A DNA stretch of 13,312 nt from an uncultured Candidatus Udaeobacter sp. (GCA_955652715.1 CATPBS010000350.1:1-13312); one strand, 5' to 3'. Shown: positions 1 through 8,177, numbered from the stretch's first letter. A program made the numbers and translations. Notes: generated from the letters alone by a model not told the origin.

Positions 1-2
1 CG

Positions 3-278
3 CCCAGATTCAGGCTCGGTAATTTGTTTAAACCTAAAAGTTCAGTCAGTGCGTCGCCTTCCGCAGCACCTGTTACTGGCAGCAGCAGCACTGGCACGGC
101 TACTCCGGCACCAGGCGGCGGACGTGGATTGGTGTGGGTCAATACCGAGACACACGTTTATCACAAGGAGAGCTCTCGTTTTTACGGCACGACCAAGAAG
201 GGCAAGTATGTGAGCGAAGCTGACGCAATCAAAGAGGGAGACAGGGCCGCAGCCAAGGGCGATTTCAAAGAGTGGTGA
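3..278 (+). CDS. Small secreted-type protein, 5' end cut by window edge
   Basis: The reading frame is open from the left edge (first full codon at 3) to TGA at 276-278, giving at least 91 residues. A TTG at 24 could serve as a start, but the frame continues upstream and I expect a signal peptide outside the window. What is visible is a Ser/Thr/Ala/Gly/Pro-rich linker of about 30 residues, then a compact conserved-looking C-terminal block of about 50 residues (VWVNTETHVYHKESSRFYG, then TKKGKYVSEADAIKEG). The YH-x3-S-x2-YG-x-TKKGKY pattern resembles a small module often seen in exported bacterial proteins where a Cys usually occupies the Ser position; that likeness is from memory and the metal-binding residue would be missing here. 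No function can be assigned. It is followed after 54 nt by another exported protein gene on the same strand. Confidence 0.6.
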   Translation, partial: PRFRLGNLFKPKSSVSASPSAAPVTGSSSTGTATPAPGGGRGLVWVNTETHVYHKESSRFYGTTKKGKYVSEADAIKEGDRAAAKGDFKEW

Positions 279-296
279 AAGTTGCTCGCGTCAGCA

Positions 297-325
297 TTGG
301 CGAAAACCCAGTCCTATGACATAAT
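297..325 (+). promoter_or_regulatory. Putative sigma70-type promoter, probably leaderless
   Basis: TTGGCG at 297-302 and CATAAT at 320-325 are separated by 17 bp, a good match to the housekeeping consensus (4/6 and 5/6). Transcription would start near 331-333, and the best ATG of the next gene is at 333, so the mRNA would have essentially no 5' leader. No Shine-Dalgarno sequence lies before that ATG. Inferred from sequence only. Confidence 0.45.
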
Positions 326-332
326 ATGTGCC

Positions 333-740
333 ATGAAACCAAGACACAGCTTTGCCAGCAAGGTTCTTCTGATTTTTGCTTTTGTGTGCGCAATTTCCAT
401 CAGCACTGTTGCGCAAGGGAGTCCGAGGCTCGGCCGCCTGATTGTGGAAAGAGTGCCGAACTTCGGATGGAATCTGGGTTTGCATCTCGAGATCGATGGC
501 AGGTCTGTCGGGACCATCGTACAGGGTCGCCACTATGACGGTTGGGTGCCAGCGGGGCGCCATGTCTTAACCGTGTACAAAGTGCCCTATGTAGGCTATG
601 CCGAGCCGACTTCGACAACAGTGAACGTCCAGCCGGGGTGGATCTATGTATTTACTGCGATGTGGGATTCGAATTTGGTTTTTCTCCACAGACCAGCGGT
701 GTTGTTGTCCCCCGGGGAGCTGTGGCAACTTAGACCTTAA
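333..740 (+). CDS. Exported beta-rich protein of unknown function (135 aa)
   Basis: The start is placed at ATG 333, not at the upstream TTG 282, because translation from 333 begins directly with a classic signal peptide: MKPRHSF, then a hydrophobic core (VLLIFAFVCAISIS) and a cleavage-like TVAQG site near residue 28. The mature part of about 108 residues reads like a PEGA-type or other small beta sandwich: alternating hydrophobic strands, a GxxV..I..GRHYDGWVPAGRHVL turn where an ornament-like protein is fixed to a surface, and a final strand (WIYVFTAMWDSNLVFL). PEGA likeness is inference. No catalytic residues are evident. The product would act in the periplasm or envelope. The upstream promoter at 297-325 suggests it is transcribed alone. 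Confidence 0.65.
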   Translation: MKPRHSFASKVLLIFAFVCAISISTVAQGSPRLGRLIVERVPNFGWNLGLHLEIDGRSVGTIVQGRHYDGWVPAGRHVLTVYKVPYVGYAEPTSTTVNVQPGWIYVFTAMWDSNLVFLHRPAVLLSPGELWQLRP

Positions 741-854
741 CAACAGCTATTTGATCTTCGCCAGAACGTTGTTCGCGCTGCAAACAGCATTCGCCGCCAT
801 TGCCGCCACAGTGCTTGTGAACATCCCATGGCGACGCAGCAGGCCGAGGAAATC

Positions 855-1085
855 ATGATGGAGATTAAACACGTTTACGAAGTCAGACCGCGCAAAGACA
901 AACGCGGGGTCGATCTGATTTCAGACGTGCTGCCGTTTGGCGGCTTGTGGTAGGGCGAACCGAATGACGTAGTCGAGTACGCCAAGTTTTACAGCCGGTC
1001 ACACGACGCTGTGATTCGGGTTTTCGATGATGCGGGCAACGTCATCGATACGCACGAGCAAGCGGGCGAGTTCAAAGAGCCATAG
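855..1085 (+). pseudogene. Small conserved-type gene broken by one in-frame TAG
   Basis: From ATG 855 (a second ATG follows at 858) the frame reads MMEIKHVYEVRPRKDKRG, then a VDLISDVLPFGGLW segment, then TAG at 951-953, and continues coherently as GEPNDVVEYAKFYSRSHDAV, a VIRVFDDAGNVIDTHEQAG part, FKEP and a second TAG at 1083-1085. The whole would be about 76 codons with only one interruption at codon 33. A GAGGA ribosome-binding site (846-850) precedes ATG 855; ATG 828 in the same frame has none. Codon texture is equally protein-like on both sides of the stop, so a single base change from a Tyr codon (TAT or TAC) to TAG is the simplest reading. The 32-residue product alone is unlikely to be functional. 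Family function unknown; it looks like a small cytosolic protein. A sequencing error at 953 is possible. Confidence 0.6.
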
Positions 1086-1182
1086 GGACGACCCTGTACA
1101 AATCAATCAATCGCTCGCTGGCTACTCAAGTGATCGATTCGCATCGGTCGTGTGAAAATCTCGAACAACCGACGGTTTCATA

Positions 1183-1257
1183 TGGCAGCGCGTACGGGAG
1201 TCGAACCCGTGCACCAGCCTTGAGAGGGCTGTGTCCTAACCACTAGACGAACGCGCC
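1183..1257 (-). tRNA. tRNA-Glu (anticodon CTC)
   Basis: On the minus strand the gene folds fully: a 7-bp acceptor (GGCGCGT with ACGCGCT, first pair G-U), a D arm with GTCT/GGAC stem, an anticodon stem CAGCC/GGCTG around loop CTCTCAA (anticodon CTC, reading GAG), a 4-nt variable loop and a perfect 5-bp T arm (ACGGG-TTCGACT-CCCGT). The 3' CCA is encoded (1183-1185). Length is 75 nt with CCA. It lies 63 nt downstream of the stop of the exported-protein gene on the same strand. A possible promoter of its own is TTGCCA (1300-1305) with a weak -10 at 1277-1282, overlapping the spacer. Confidence 0.95.
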
Positions 1258-1320
1258 GTAAAAGAGGTGCGCTCTAGGATTACTGCATCCAAGGTGAGCT
1301 GGCAAGGCGGCTGCGCAACT

Positions 1321-1890
1321 CTACCCTTTGAGTTTATTCTTCTTGTTTTTGTGTTCGTGCTTCTTTTGTACAGGTGCGGGTACTGGTGTCGGACTACCCG
1401 GCGGTGTAGGTCGCACCCGTGGCTGAGCTAACAAACTCTGGTGACCCGTTTTAAATGCTTCCAATGCCAATTTGATTTCGGCGTTCGTAGTCAGGGCGGA
1501 CATGCGCTGGTAGTAAATGTTGTAATACTCACGGAGCCGATTCCGCTTTTCCAGATCCGTTCGAGCAGCCAGAGCAAACGCCCTGGCAGCCTGCACCTCA
1601 GGATCGCTTACCGTTCGGTTTCTCAGTTGTCGCCACTCGACACGCATCTTGGTTGCCTCAGCGTCCGTGCCCAACGATGGCGGCTTAAAAGTTTCGTCAA
1701 GCTGCTTTAACTCTGGCAACTCGGGACCGTTGAGTGGCGGAGAGGGCGTCATCGTGGCCTCCGGCTGCTCTTGCCCTTCATAAAGATCTACGGATGGCGG
1801 CGCGGCCTCCTGTGCGTGAATGGCCAACGCGGCCCCCACGAGCATCCCTGAGATGATCAAACCCCTTCGCAAAACGTAACAGTACAACAT
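1321..1890 (-). CDS. Small exported protein with Lys-rich tail, unknown function (189 aa)
   Basis: The start is set at ATG 1890. A longer in-frame start at 1971 would read through the tRNA-Pro gene (its first 20 residues are the translated tRNA) and is rejected. From 1890 the protein begins MLYCYVLRRGLIISGMLVGA and ends its hydrophobic core at AIHAQ/E, a standard Sec signal peptide of about 26 residues. The mature part has a Pro/Glu-rich stretch (about residues 27-65), a charged helical middle (about 70-150, many Arg/Glu/Ala, likely helical bundle), a PTPPGSPTPVPAP linker and a basic tail rich in Lys and His. No known domain is recognised. The basic tail could bind nucleic acid or an anionic wall polymer; that is speculation. 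It begins only 23 nt after the 3' end of tRNA-Pro, so it is probably on the same transcript. A GAAGA just before the ATG is a poor ribosome-binding site. Confidence 0.65.
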   Translation of the reverse strand: MLYCYVLRRGLIISGMLVGAALAIHAQEAAPPSVDLYEGQEQPEATMTPSPPLNGPELPELKQLDETFKPPSLGTDAEATKMRVEWRQLRNRTVSDPEVQAARAFALAARTDLEKRNRLREYYNIYYQRMSALTTNAEIKLALEAFKTGHQSLLAQPRVRPTPPGSPTPVPAPVQKKHEHKNKKNKLKG

Positions 1891-1912
1891 TCTTCGACCA
1901 TCGGTAATCCAT

Positions 1913-1987
<75 letters not shown>

Positions 1988-2067
1988 AATCGAGCGAAAT
2001 CACTACCATCATTCTGCGCTTTGCGCATCCACCAGTTTAATCACAACAGCTTTGGCGTTAATTTGGA

Positions 2068-4731
2068 TCAGCTGCTGTAATCGAGATTCGGCGCGAGTCG
2101 CTTTTCCACTGCCGCGACCGATTCGCCACGCCGGATCGCATAATCGACTAGTTGGTCACGCCCGATCTGGCCGACTCCGAAATATTTAGCGGCAGGATGC
2201 GAAAAATAAAGGCCGCTCACGCTTGCGCCGGGATGCATTGCAAACGATTCGGTCAGTTTGATGTGTGCGTTCTTCTCAGCATCGAGCAAATCGAACAGCG
2301 TTCGTTTCTCTGCATGCTCGGGACAAGCGGGATAACCGGCAGCCGGCCGGATACCACGATATCTTTCGCGCATGAGATCGGCATATGACAATTGTTCGTC
2401 GCGTCCGAACCCCCAGGCTATCCGCGTCTGTTTGTGCAGATATTCGGCAAACGCTTCAGCTAATCGGTCTGCCAGCGCCTTGGCGATGATCGCGCTGTAA
2501 TCGTCGTACTGAAGCTTGAATTCTTCCGCGAGTTCATCCGCGCCATGAATCGAGACAGCAAATCCACCGAGATAATCTTCGAATCTCGAATCAGATTGCG
2601 GAGCAATGTAGTCGGCCAGGCAATGGTTGAATTGTCCTGGCGGCTTTTGCATTTGCTGACGCAAGAAATAAAACGTGGCGACGTTTTCGGAGCGCGCTTC
2701 ATCAGCGTAAAGATCAACATCGTCGCGAACTGAATTTGCAGGCCAAAAAGCATGCACGCCACGCGCGACCAGTAGGTTTTTCGCGGCGATGTGGTCAAGA
2801 ATGGCCTGCGTATCATCGAACAGTTCGCGCGCTTGTTTGCCAACCTTTGGGTCATCGAAAATCGCCGGATAACGGCCACGCAATTCCCACGCATGAAAGA
2901 ACGGCGACCAATCGATGAAGGGAACCAGATCGCCGAGCGCGGGAGCGCACACGCGCACGCCGAGGAAATCCGGTTTCGCGGGGAGACAGCTGCTCCAATC
3001 GATTACTGTCCGATTCACGCGCGCTTCTTCGAGCGTCAGCAGCTTTTTCCCTTGCGTTTTTGCCGCATGCTCCTGGCGCAACCGTTCATAGTCTTCGCGC
3101 GTCTTTTTATCGAACTCGGATTTGAGTTCCTCGTTGAGCAGGGAATTCACCACGCCTACCGCGCGCGACGCGTCCAGCACATGCACGGTGCTGGCCCGAT
3201 AATGCGGCGCGATTTTGACCGCGGTGTGCGCCCGGCTTGTAGTCGCGCCGCCGATCAACAGCGGCAAACGAAATCCTTCGCGCTCCATTTCCTGCGCGAC
3301 ATGGACCATTTCATCCAATGAAGGGGTTATCAAACCGCTCAAGCCGATCGCGTCTGCTTTTTTTTCCCTCGCCGTTTCCAAGATCTTCGCGGCGGGAACC
3401 ATCACGCCAAGGTCCACCACGTCGTAGTTATTACATTGCAACACTACTCCCACGATGTTCTTGCCGATGTCATGCACGTCGCCTTTAACGGTCGCCATCA
3501 CGATGCGCGCCTGCGGCTTCGCACCCGCAGATTTCTCCGCTTCCATAAACGGCATCAGGTAAGCGACAGCTTTTTTCATCACTCGGGCGCTCTTCACCAC
3601 CTGTGGCAGAAACATTTTGCCTGCGCCAAATAAGTCGCCCACCACGCTCATTCCGGCCATGAGCGGACCTTCAATGACGTCGAGCGGCCGCTTGCATTTT
3701 TGGCGCGCCTCCTCGGTGTCGGCGTCAATATGATCAATGATGCCTTTGACCAACGCGTGTTTCAGGCGCTCTTCGACAGGCTCTTTTCGCCACGCCTCAT
3801 CGGTGACAGGCGTTTTGCCTTTTGCTTTTACGTTTTCTGCGAAATCGACCAGACGTTCGGTTGCATCGTCGCGCCGGTTTAACAGCACGTCTTCGACCCG
3901 CTCTCGCAGCTCGGGGTCGATTTCTTCGTAAACCGCCAGCTGCCCCGCGTTCACGATTCCCATGTCCAGGCCGGCACGAATAGCGTGAAAAAGAAAGGCG
4001 GCATGCATCGCCTCGCGAACGGTGTTGTTGCCGCGAAACGAAAACGAAATGTTGCTCACTCCTCCGCTGACTCGCGCGCCCGGCAGATTTTTTTTGACCC
4101 AGCGCGTCGCTTCAATGAAATCGACCGCGTAATTGCGATGTTCTTCCAGGCCGGTGCCAATCGTCAGGATGTTTGGATCAAAGATAATATCGCTCGCCGG
4201 GAAATCCGCGTGTTTGATCAACACATCGTAAGCGCGGGAACAGATGTCGATTTTTCGCTGGAAACTGTCGGCCTGGCCTTGTTCATCGAATGCCATCACG
4301 ATGGTGGCCGCGCCATATCGCCTGATCAATCGCGCCTGCCGGAGGAATTCCTCTTCGCCGTTTTTTAAGCTGATGGAGTTCACCACCGCTTTTCCCTGCA
4401 CGCATTTGAGTCCCGCCTCGATGACGCTCCACTTAGAGCTGTCGATTACGATGGGAATCCGTGCGATCTCCGGCTCGCTGCCGATCAAGTTCAGGAAGCG
4501 AATGATGGCCGCTTCCGAATCGATCATCCCTTCGTCCATGTTGACATCGAGAAGGTTCGCGCCGCCCTGCACCTGCTGGCGCGCTACAGCCAGGGCACCG
4601 TCGAAATCCCCTGCCAGAATCAGCTTCGAAAACTTGGGCGATCCTGTGATGTTGGTGCGCTCGCCGACAACAACGAAGCCGAATTCCGGCGTAATGTTCA
4701 ACGGTTCGAGCCCGGAAAGTCGCAGAATCAT
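2068..4731 (-). CDS. metH: Methionine synthase, pterin/cobalamin/reactivation part (split MetH)
   Basis: This 887-residue protein corresponds to the C-terminal three modules of cobalamin-dependent methionine synthase (about 1227 aa in E. coli). In order: methyltetrahydrofolate-binding TIM barrel (about 10-275; [49 protein letters not shown]); four-helix cap (about 310-400, [20 protein letters not shown]); Rossmann B12 domain with DVHDIGKN at 418-425, His420 being the expected lower cobalt ligand, followed by [11 protein letters not shown] and [11 protein letters not shown]; and the S-adenosylmethionine-dependent reactivation domain (about 560-887; [30 protein letters not shown]). It lacks the homocysteine/zinc domain, which is the preceding gene. 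Its ATG overlaps that gene's TGA as ATGA, with no Shine-Dalgarno visible, so it is probably made by termination-reinitiation. The complex would transfer methyl from CH3-H4folate to cobalamin in the cytosol. All key residues are present. Confidence 0.95.
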   Translation of the reverse strand: MILRLSGLEPLNITPEFGFVVVGERTNITGSPKFSKLILAGDFDGALAVARQQVQGGANLLDVNMDEGMIDSEAAIIRFLNLIGSEPEIARIPIVIDSSKWSVIEAGLKCVQGKAVVNSISLKNGEEEFLRQARLIRRYGAATIVMAFDEQGQADSFQRKIDICSRAYDVLIKHADFPASDIIFDPNILTIGTGLEEHRNYAVDFIEATRWVKKNLPGARVSGGVSNISFSFRGNNTVREAMHAAFLFHAIRAGLDMGIVNAGQLAVYEEIDPELRERVEDVLLNRRDDATERLVDFAENVKAKGKTPVTDEAWRKEPVEERLKHALVKGIIDHIDADTEEARQKCKRPLDVIEGPLMAGMSVVGDLFGAGKMFLPQVVKSARVMKKAVAYLMPFMEAEKSAGAKPQARIVMATVKGDVHDIGKNIVGVVLQCNNYDVVDLGVMVPAAKILETAREKKADAIGLSGLITPSLDEMVHVAQEMEREGFRLPLLIGGATTSRAHTAVKIAPHYRASTVHVLDASRAVGVVNSLLNEELKSEFDKKTREDYERLRQEHAAKTQGKKLLTLEEARVNRTVIDWSSCLPAKPDFLGVRVCAPALGDLVPFIDWSPFFHAWELRGRYPAIFDDPKVGKQARELFDDTQAILDHIAAKNLLVARGVHAFWPANSVRDDVDLYADEARSENVATFYFLRQQMQKPPGQFNHCLADYIAPQSDSRFEDYLGGFAVSIHGADELAEEFKLQYDDYSAIIAKALADRLAEAFAEYLHKQTRIAWGFGRDEQLSYADLMRERYRGIRPAAGYPACPEHAEKRTLFDLLDAEKNAHIKLTESFAMHPGASVSGLYFSHPAAKYFGVGQIGRDQLVDYAIRRGESVAAVEKRLAPNLDYSS

Positions 4732-5828
4732 TTACGGCTGATTGTGGTTTCTAGGACACGGGGCGAAAATTGACGCACCAGTTTTGCGAGCGCGTGGATG
4801 TGATCCGGCGTGGTGCCGCAACAACCGCCGACCACGTTAAGCCAGCCGTTCTCTGCCCACTTCGCGACCTTGGGTGCAAACGTTTCGGCTGTTTCCGGAA
4901 AACCGGTCGGCGAGAGCGCATCCGGCAGACCCGCGTTCGGATACGCGCTCATGTAGTACGGCGAGATGCGCGCCAGCTCTTCGATGAACGGCTCCATTTC
5001 GATCGGACCCAACGAACAATTCAGACCGACGATGAGCGGTTCCGCGTGCGCGATCGATATGAGCAACGCTTCAACCGTTTGCCCGCTCAAGTTGCGCCCT
5101 GACTTGTCGATCACGGTTCCCGAGATCATCAACGGCACGCTGCGTCCGGTTTTTTCAAATACATCAGTGATAGCGAACAACGCGGCCTTTCCGTTGAGCG
5201 TATCGAAAATGGTTTCGACAATGAGAAGATCGACACCCCCTTGGAGCAGCGCTTTCGCTTCATCGAAATAAGTTTGGCGAAGTTGATCGAACGAGACCGC
5301 GCGAAATGCCGGATCGTTTACGTCTGGTGAAATGGAACCAGCAACAGGAAGAGGTCCCATTGAGCCGCCAACAAATCGCTGCTGCCCGGTTTCATTCGAG
5401 ACGCGATCCGCAGCGCGGCGCGCGATCCTGGCCGCTTCGAAATTAATTTCATGAACGAGCGCGCGAAGATCGACATCGTCTACCACGCGCTGAAAGAATT
5501 CCTGATCTTTACGACCACGTGTGGGTTCGCCTTGAAACAGGAAATCGTTCAAGCCGATGGTTGTTCCGCTGAAGGTGTTCGTTTCGATGACGTCGGCACC
5601 GGCATCGAGATAAGCGGCGTGAATTTCCTCGACGACTTGCGGACGTGTCAAATTGAGCAGTTCGAGACTCCCCTTGAGGTCTTTGCCTTTCCAATCACTG
5701 AACCGCTTTCCTCGATAATCCGCTTCGGACAATTTGTAGCGCTGGATCATGGTGCCCATGGCGCCATCCAGCACGACGATGCGTTCGCGCATCAGCGCTT
5801 CCAGAGGATGAAGACCGTTTGTTGCCAT
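4728..5828 (-). CDS. Methionine synthase, homocysteine S-methyltransferase part (split MetH)
   Basis: This 366-residue protein is the N-terminal homocysteine/zinc TIM barrel of MetH as a separate polypeptide. Visible motifs: [12 protein letters not shown] (18-29), [10 protein letters not shown] (77-86), [20 protein letters not shown] (156-175), [15 protein letters not shown] (205-219), and the zinc ligands Cys271 (GLNCSLGP) and Cys336/Cys337 (GGCCGTTP). About 20 extra residues (roughly 97-119, around [15 protein letters not shown]) relative to my recollection of the E. coli enzyme sit before the EINFEAA helix. The protein ends at VLETTISRK, the position of the linker to the pterin barrel in fused MetH. 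It must cooperate with the downstream 887-aa subunit, or it could methylate homocysteine with another methyl donor on its own; the 4-nt overlap favours the former. Start ATG 5828 gives a normal N-terminus; no clear ribosome-binding site. Confidence 0.93.
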   Translation of the reverse strand: MATNGLHPLEALMRERIVVLDGAMGTMIQRYKLSEADYRGKRFSDWKGKDLKGSLELLNLTRPQVVEEIHAAYLDAGADVIETNTFSGTTIGLNDFLFQGEPTRGRKDQEFFQRVVDDVDLRALVHEINFEAARIARRAADRVSNETGQQRFVGGSMGPLPVAGSISPDVNDPAFRAVSFDQLRQTYFDEAKALLQGGVDLLIVETIFDTLNGKAALFAITDVFEKTGRSVPLMISGTVIDKSGRNLSGQTVEALLISIAHAEPLIVGLNCSLGPIEMEPFIEELARISPYYMSAYPNAGLPDALSPTGFPETAETFAPKVAKWAENGWLNVVGGCCGTTPDHIHALAKLVRQFSPRVLETTISRK

Positions 5829-5839
5829 GATTGCCCGGA

Positions 5840-5867
5840 ATTAAAAGGCGTTTGGTTCGGTAATCAA
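5840..5867 (-). promoter_or_regulatory. Possible promoter for the split metH operon
   Basis: On the minus strand TTGATT (5867-5862) and TTTAAT (5845-5840) are spaced by 16 bp. Transcription would begin near 5833, only a few bases before ATG 5828, so the leader would be very short. A perfect palindrome TATCATGATA (5882-5891) just upstream could be a protein-binding site. No SAM or cobalamin riboswitch is recognisable in 5829-6125. Confidence 0.3.
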
Positions 5868-5922
5868 GAAACAAATTGACGTATCATGATATGTAGATGT
5901 GTTCTTGATCCTGGCTCTTGCT

Positions 5923-5943
5923 CGTGATCGTGATCGTAATCGG
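5923..5943. repeat. Short 6-bp-period tract (CGTGAT units)
   Basis: Two exact CGTGAT units are followed by a diverged CGTAAT and CGG start, in the noncoding spacer between the divergent metH operon and the MFS gene. A further GATCGAT lies just to the right (5947-5953). Noncoding; looks like slippage-generated repeat or remnant of a dispersed element. Confidence 0.55.
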
Positions 5944-5977
5944 ATTGATCGATGTTGGTTGAGGCTACCGGCAGAAC

Positions 5978-6072
5978 AATGACGAATCTCGAATGAGGAA
6001 GACGAAATCGTCCGTGTGTTCGACATTCGACATTATGTCATTCCTTCGCACTTCGGCATTTGTGCTTCGACA
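5978..6072. repeat. Heptad repeat tract in two opposite orientations
   Basis: The left part (5978-6012) steps in 7-bp units of the form AATGACG, AATCTCG, AATGAGG; the right part (6019-6072) steps in units TTCGACA (6019, 6026, 6066), TTCGCAC (6045), TTCGGCA (6052) and TTTGTGC (6059), with a 12-nt interruption at 6033-6044. The right-hand unit is the reverse complement of the left-hand one after rotation, so 5978-6000 and 6019-6042 form an imperfect inverted repeat (about 19 of 24 positions match). No protein gene is supported in this spacer; any minus-strand ORF here just translates the repeats. Confidence 0.65.
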
Positions 6073-6125
6073 TTTTGATCCCTGAATTCGTGTTTATTGT
6101 GTTGATTCGTGATCACTTGAATTAG

Positions 6126-7367
6126 TTGAATCGCGCCGTGGAAGCGATCCGGCTGTTCAAACTGCTCGACCGCAATCAACGAAACACGTTCGTCGCCTGT
6201 TTCCTCGGCTGGTCGCTGGACGCATTCGATTTTTTTCTGCTCACATTCGTGATCGTGCCTATGGCCAGCGATTTTGGCACGAGCATCGCGAGGCTGAGCT
6301 ACGCGATCACACTTACCCTGGCCATGCGCCCCGTGGGCGCGTTCATCTTCGGTTTGCTCGGCGACCGGTTCGGACGGCGCATCCCGCTCATGATCGACAT
6401 TGTGTTTTATTCGATCATGGAACTGCTCACTGCGTTTTCGCCGAATTACACCTGGTTGCTGATCTTTCGCGCGCTTTACGGAATCGGGATGGGCGGCGAA
6501 TGGGGACTCGGCGCGTCACTGGCGATGGAAGCTCTGCCGACGGCGGCGCGAGGATTATTTTCGGGAATTTTGCAGCAGGGTTACGCGTTCGGTTATCTGC
6601 TGGCGGCAGTTGTGTATTGGGCGGTGTTTCCGTTCTTTGGCTGGCGCGGTCTCTTTATCGCGGGCGCGCTCCCGGCGTTTCTCGTGCTTTACATCCGGGC
6701 GCGCGTACCTGAATCGCCGGCTTGGTTGCGGCAGCAGGGCGGGCGTGATTTTTGGAGCGACGTGATGATTGTGCTAAGACGCCACTGGGCACTTTTTCTT
6801 TACGTCATTTTGTTAATGACGGCGTTCAACGCGATGTCGCATGGAACGCAGGACATGTACCAGACTTTTCTCGGCGAACAACGCCATTACGGGGTGACAC
6901 AAAAGGCGGCGACCGGGATCATTTATGCTTTCGGCGCAATCTGCGGTGGAACGGTCGTCGGCCATCTTTCGCAAAAATGGGGACGCCGTCGTTCGATTAT
7001 TTTGACTGCCGCATTCGGTATGGTTCTGATTCCTTTGTGGGCGTTTTCGCCGGGTTTCCCGCTTCTGGTCATAGGTGGGTTTGCCATGCAGTTCATGGTG
7101 CAAGGCGCGTGGGGGATTGTGCCGGTGCATCTCAATGAGCTTTCACCAGACTCTCTGCGCGGAACGTTCCCTGGATTTGCTTATCAACTTGGAAATTTAT
7201 TCGCGGCCAACACAGCCGTTGTTGAAGCGCAACTGGCGAGCCATTTTCATGACTCAATCGGCCATCCGGACTACGCAAAAGCGCTCGCGCTTTTTACGTT
7301 CGTGATTTTTTTGACGTTGATTGTGCTCGCTGCAATCGGGCCCGAAGAACGCGGCAAAGAATTTTAG
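6126..7367 (+). CDS. MFS transporter, sialate/carboxylate symporter (NanT/JEN1-like) type
   Basis: A 413-residue inner-membrane protein with about 12 hydrophobic segments. Near the N-terminus FLGWSLDAFDFFLLTFVIVP is the signature opening helix of the sialate:H+ symporter and aromatic-acid MFS groups; the loop 2-3 motif A is GLLGDRFGRR, repeated in weaker form as HLSQKWGRRRS in the second half; RALYGIGMGGEWGLG marks helix 4, and VPESPAW ends the first half. It likely uses the proton gradient to import an organic acid or acidic sugar; substrate cannot be read from sequence. The start is TTG 6126 or GTG 6138; neither has a Shine-Dalgarno site, so the start is uncertain. The stop TAG (7365-7367) overlaps the stop of the convergent amidase gene. 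It stands alone, with no catabolic gene beside it. Confidence 0.88.
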   Translation: MNRAVEAIRLFKLLDRNQRNTFVACFLGWSLDAFDFFLLTFVIVPMASDFGTSIARLSYAITLTLAMRPVGAFIFGLLGDRFGRRIPLMIDIVFYSIMELLTAFSPNYTWLLIFRALYGIGMGGEWGLGASLAMEALPTAARGLFSGILQQGYAFGYLLAAVVYWAVFPFFGWRGLFIAGALPAFLVLYIRARVPESPAWLRQQGGRDFWSDVMIVLRRHWALFLYVILLMTAFNAMSHGTQDMYQTFLGEQRHYGVTQKAATGIIYAFGAICGGTVVGHLSQKWGRRRSIILTAAFGMVLIPLWAFSPGFPLLVIGGFAMQFMVQGAWGIVPVHLNELSPDSLRGTFPGFAYQLGNLFAANTAVVEAQLASHFHDSIGHPDYAKALALFTFVIFLTLIVLAAIGPEERGKEF

Positions 7368-8095
7368 CGATGGACAGCGGCGGGCGCGAGGCCAGTACCG
7401 CCACTGGAAGCTTCCGGCTGTGGCGACTGTGCAGCCGTCTGAGTGGAACCGCGATAGACACCGGAACCGTAGCGCTGCTCGACAATCGCTTCCGCGATTC
7501 GGTCCGCGAGCAACTCGCGATATTCCCAATCACGTGCCTGGCCGCCTTCGGAGCGGTTACTTAGAAATCCACATTCCACCAGCACGGCTGGATACGTGGC
7601 AAGGCGCAGCACGCGAAAATTTGCCGTGTGAACGCCGCGATTTGCGGAGTGGGGAATCGTCATCAGTTTTTCTTGAATCCGATTCGCCAAATCGAATGAT
7701 GTGCTGGAATGATAGTACGTCTCGAAGCCGTGAATGCCGCGCCGGCGCGAATCGTTGAAGTGTATACTGACAAAGATTGCGTTCTTCTGTGAATTCTCAA
7801 TTGTCACGCGTTCATCAAGAGGAATGAAAACATCCGAAGAGCGGGTCATCACTGTCTTTAGCTGCGATTCGCGCAGTTTTCGATTGAGACGCTGAGCAAC
7901 ATCCAGAGCAACTATCTTCTCGGGCGGGCCATAGCGTCGATACGCGCCGCTATCTTTACCCCCGTGTCCGGCGTCCACCACTACCGTAGTAAAGCTCTTA
8001 CTCGTGTTTTTGACCGCCGCAGTCCGCGTACTTGCGCAGGCAGGCAGCAGGGCGACGAACGCAAGCGTAACGATGCGATTTACCAAGCCAGGCAT
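7364..8095 (-). CDS. N-acetylmuramoyl-L-alanine amidase, probable lipoprotein (Amidase_3)
   Basis: From ATG 8095 the 243-residue protein starts MPGLVNRIVTLAFVALLPAC, a lipoprotein-like signal with Cys20, preceded by AGGA five bases before the start. The zinc amidase domain follows: VVVDAGHGGKDSGA (His44), PEKIVALDVAQRL (Glu59), VSIHFND (His112) as metal ligands, and VECGFLSN with the catalytic Glu174. It would hydrolyse the amide bond between MurNAc and L-Ala of peptidoglycan in the periplasm, for cell separation or wall turnover. The C-terminus from about 212 is a short Ser/Gly/Ala-rich tail with no SPOR or AMIN domain. An alternative in-frame start at 8182 also has a good site (GGGAG, 6 nt spacing) and would add 29 charged residues before the signal; still longer ORF starts upstream overlap the divergent deacetylase and are rejected. 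Confidence 0.9.
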   Translation of the reverse strand: MPGLVNRIVTLAFVALLPACASTRTAAVKNTSKSFTTVVVDAGHGGKDSGAYRRYGPPEKIVALDVAQRLNRKLRESQLKTVMTRSSDVFIPLDERVTIENSQKNAIFVSIHFNDSRRRGIHGFETYYHSSTSFDLANRIQEKLMTIPHSANRGVHTANFRVLRLATYPAVLVECGFLSNRSEGGQARDWEYRELLADRIAEAIVEQRYGSGVYRGSTQTAAQSPQPEASSGGTGLAPAAVHR

Positions 8096-8177
8096 CCTCT
8101 TCCTAATAGCAAAAAACACGCGATCTACAAAAAGGTTTCTCTCCAAACTCAAGTGAGACCGTGCCACTGCGCGAGCG

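Noticed and set aside
951..953. TAG as a recoded amino-acid codon
   Set aside because: Khp, MFS and fabF genes end at TAG where their families end, so TAG is a normal stop here.
1086..1257. Integrated element at the 3' end of tRNA-Glu
   Set aside because: No second copy of the tRNA 3' end, no integrase and no mobility gene in positions 1-1180.
2015..2027. Hairpin TGCGC-TTT-GCGCA after metH as terminator
   Set aside because: Only 5 bp and no T run on the minus strand after it; also about 40 nt past the metH stop.
2791..3321. Plus-strand ORF of 176 codons opposite metH, and similar ones at 3985-4368 and 4244-4741
   Set aside because: They lie antisense to strongly conserved MetH domains, have atypical composition and no ribosome-binding site; they are shadows of high-GC coding bias.
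5841..6026. Minus-strand ORF of 61 codons upstream of metH
   Set aside because: Its Arg/Ser/Ala-rich sequence is simply the translated hexad and heptad repeats.
5829..6125. SAM or cobalamin riboswitch before metH
   Set aside because: I see no conserved core of either class; the spacer is dominated by short repeats.
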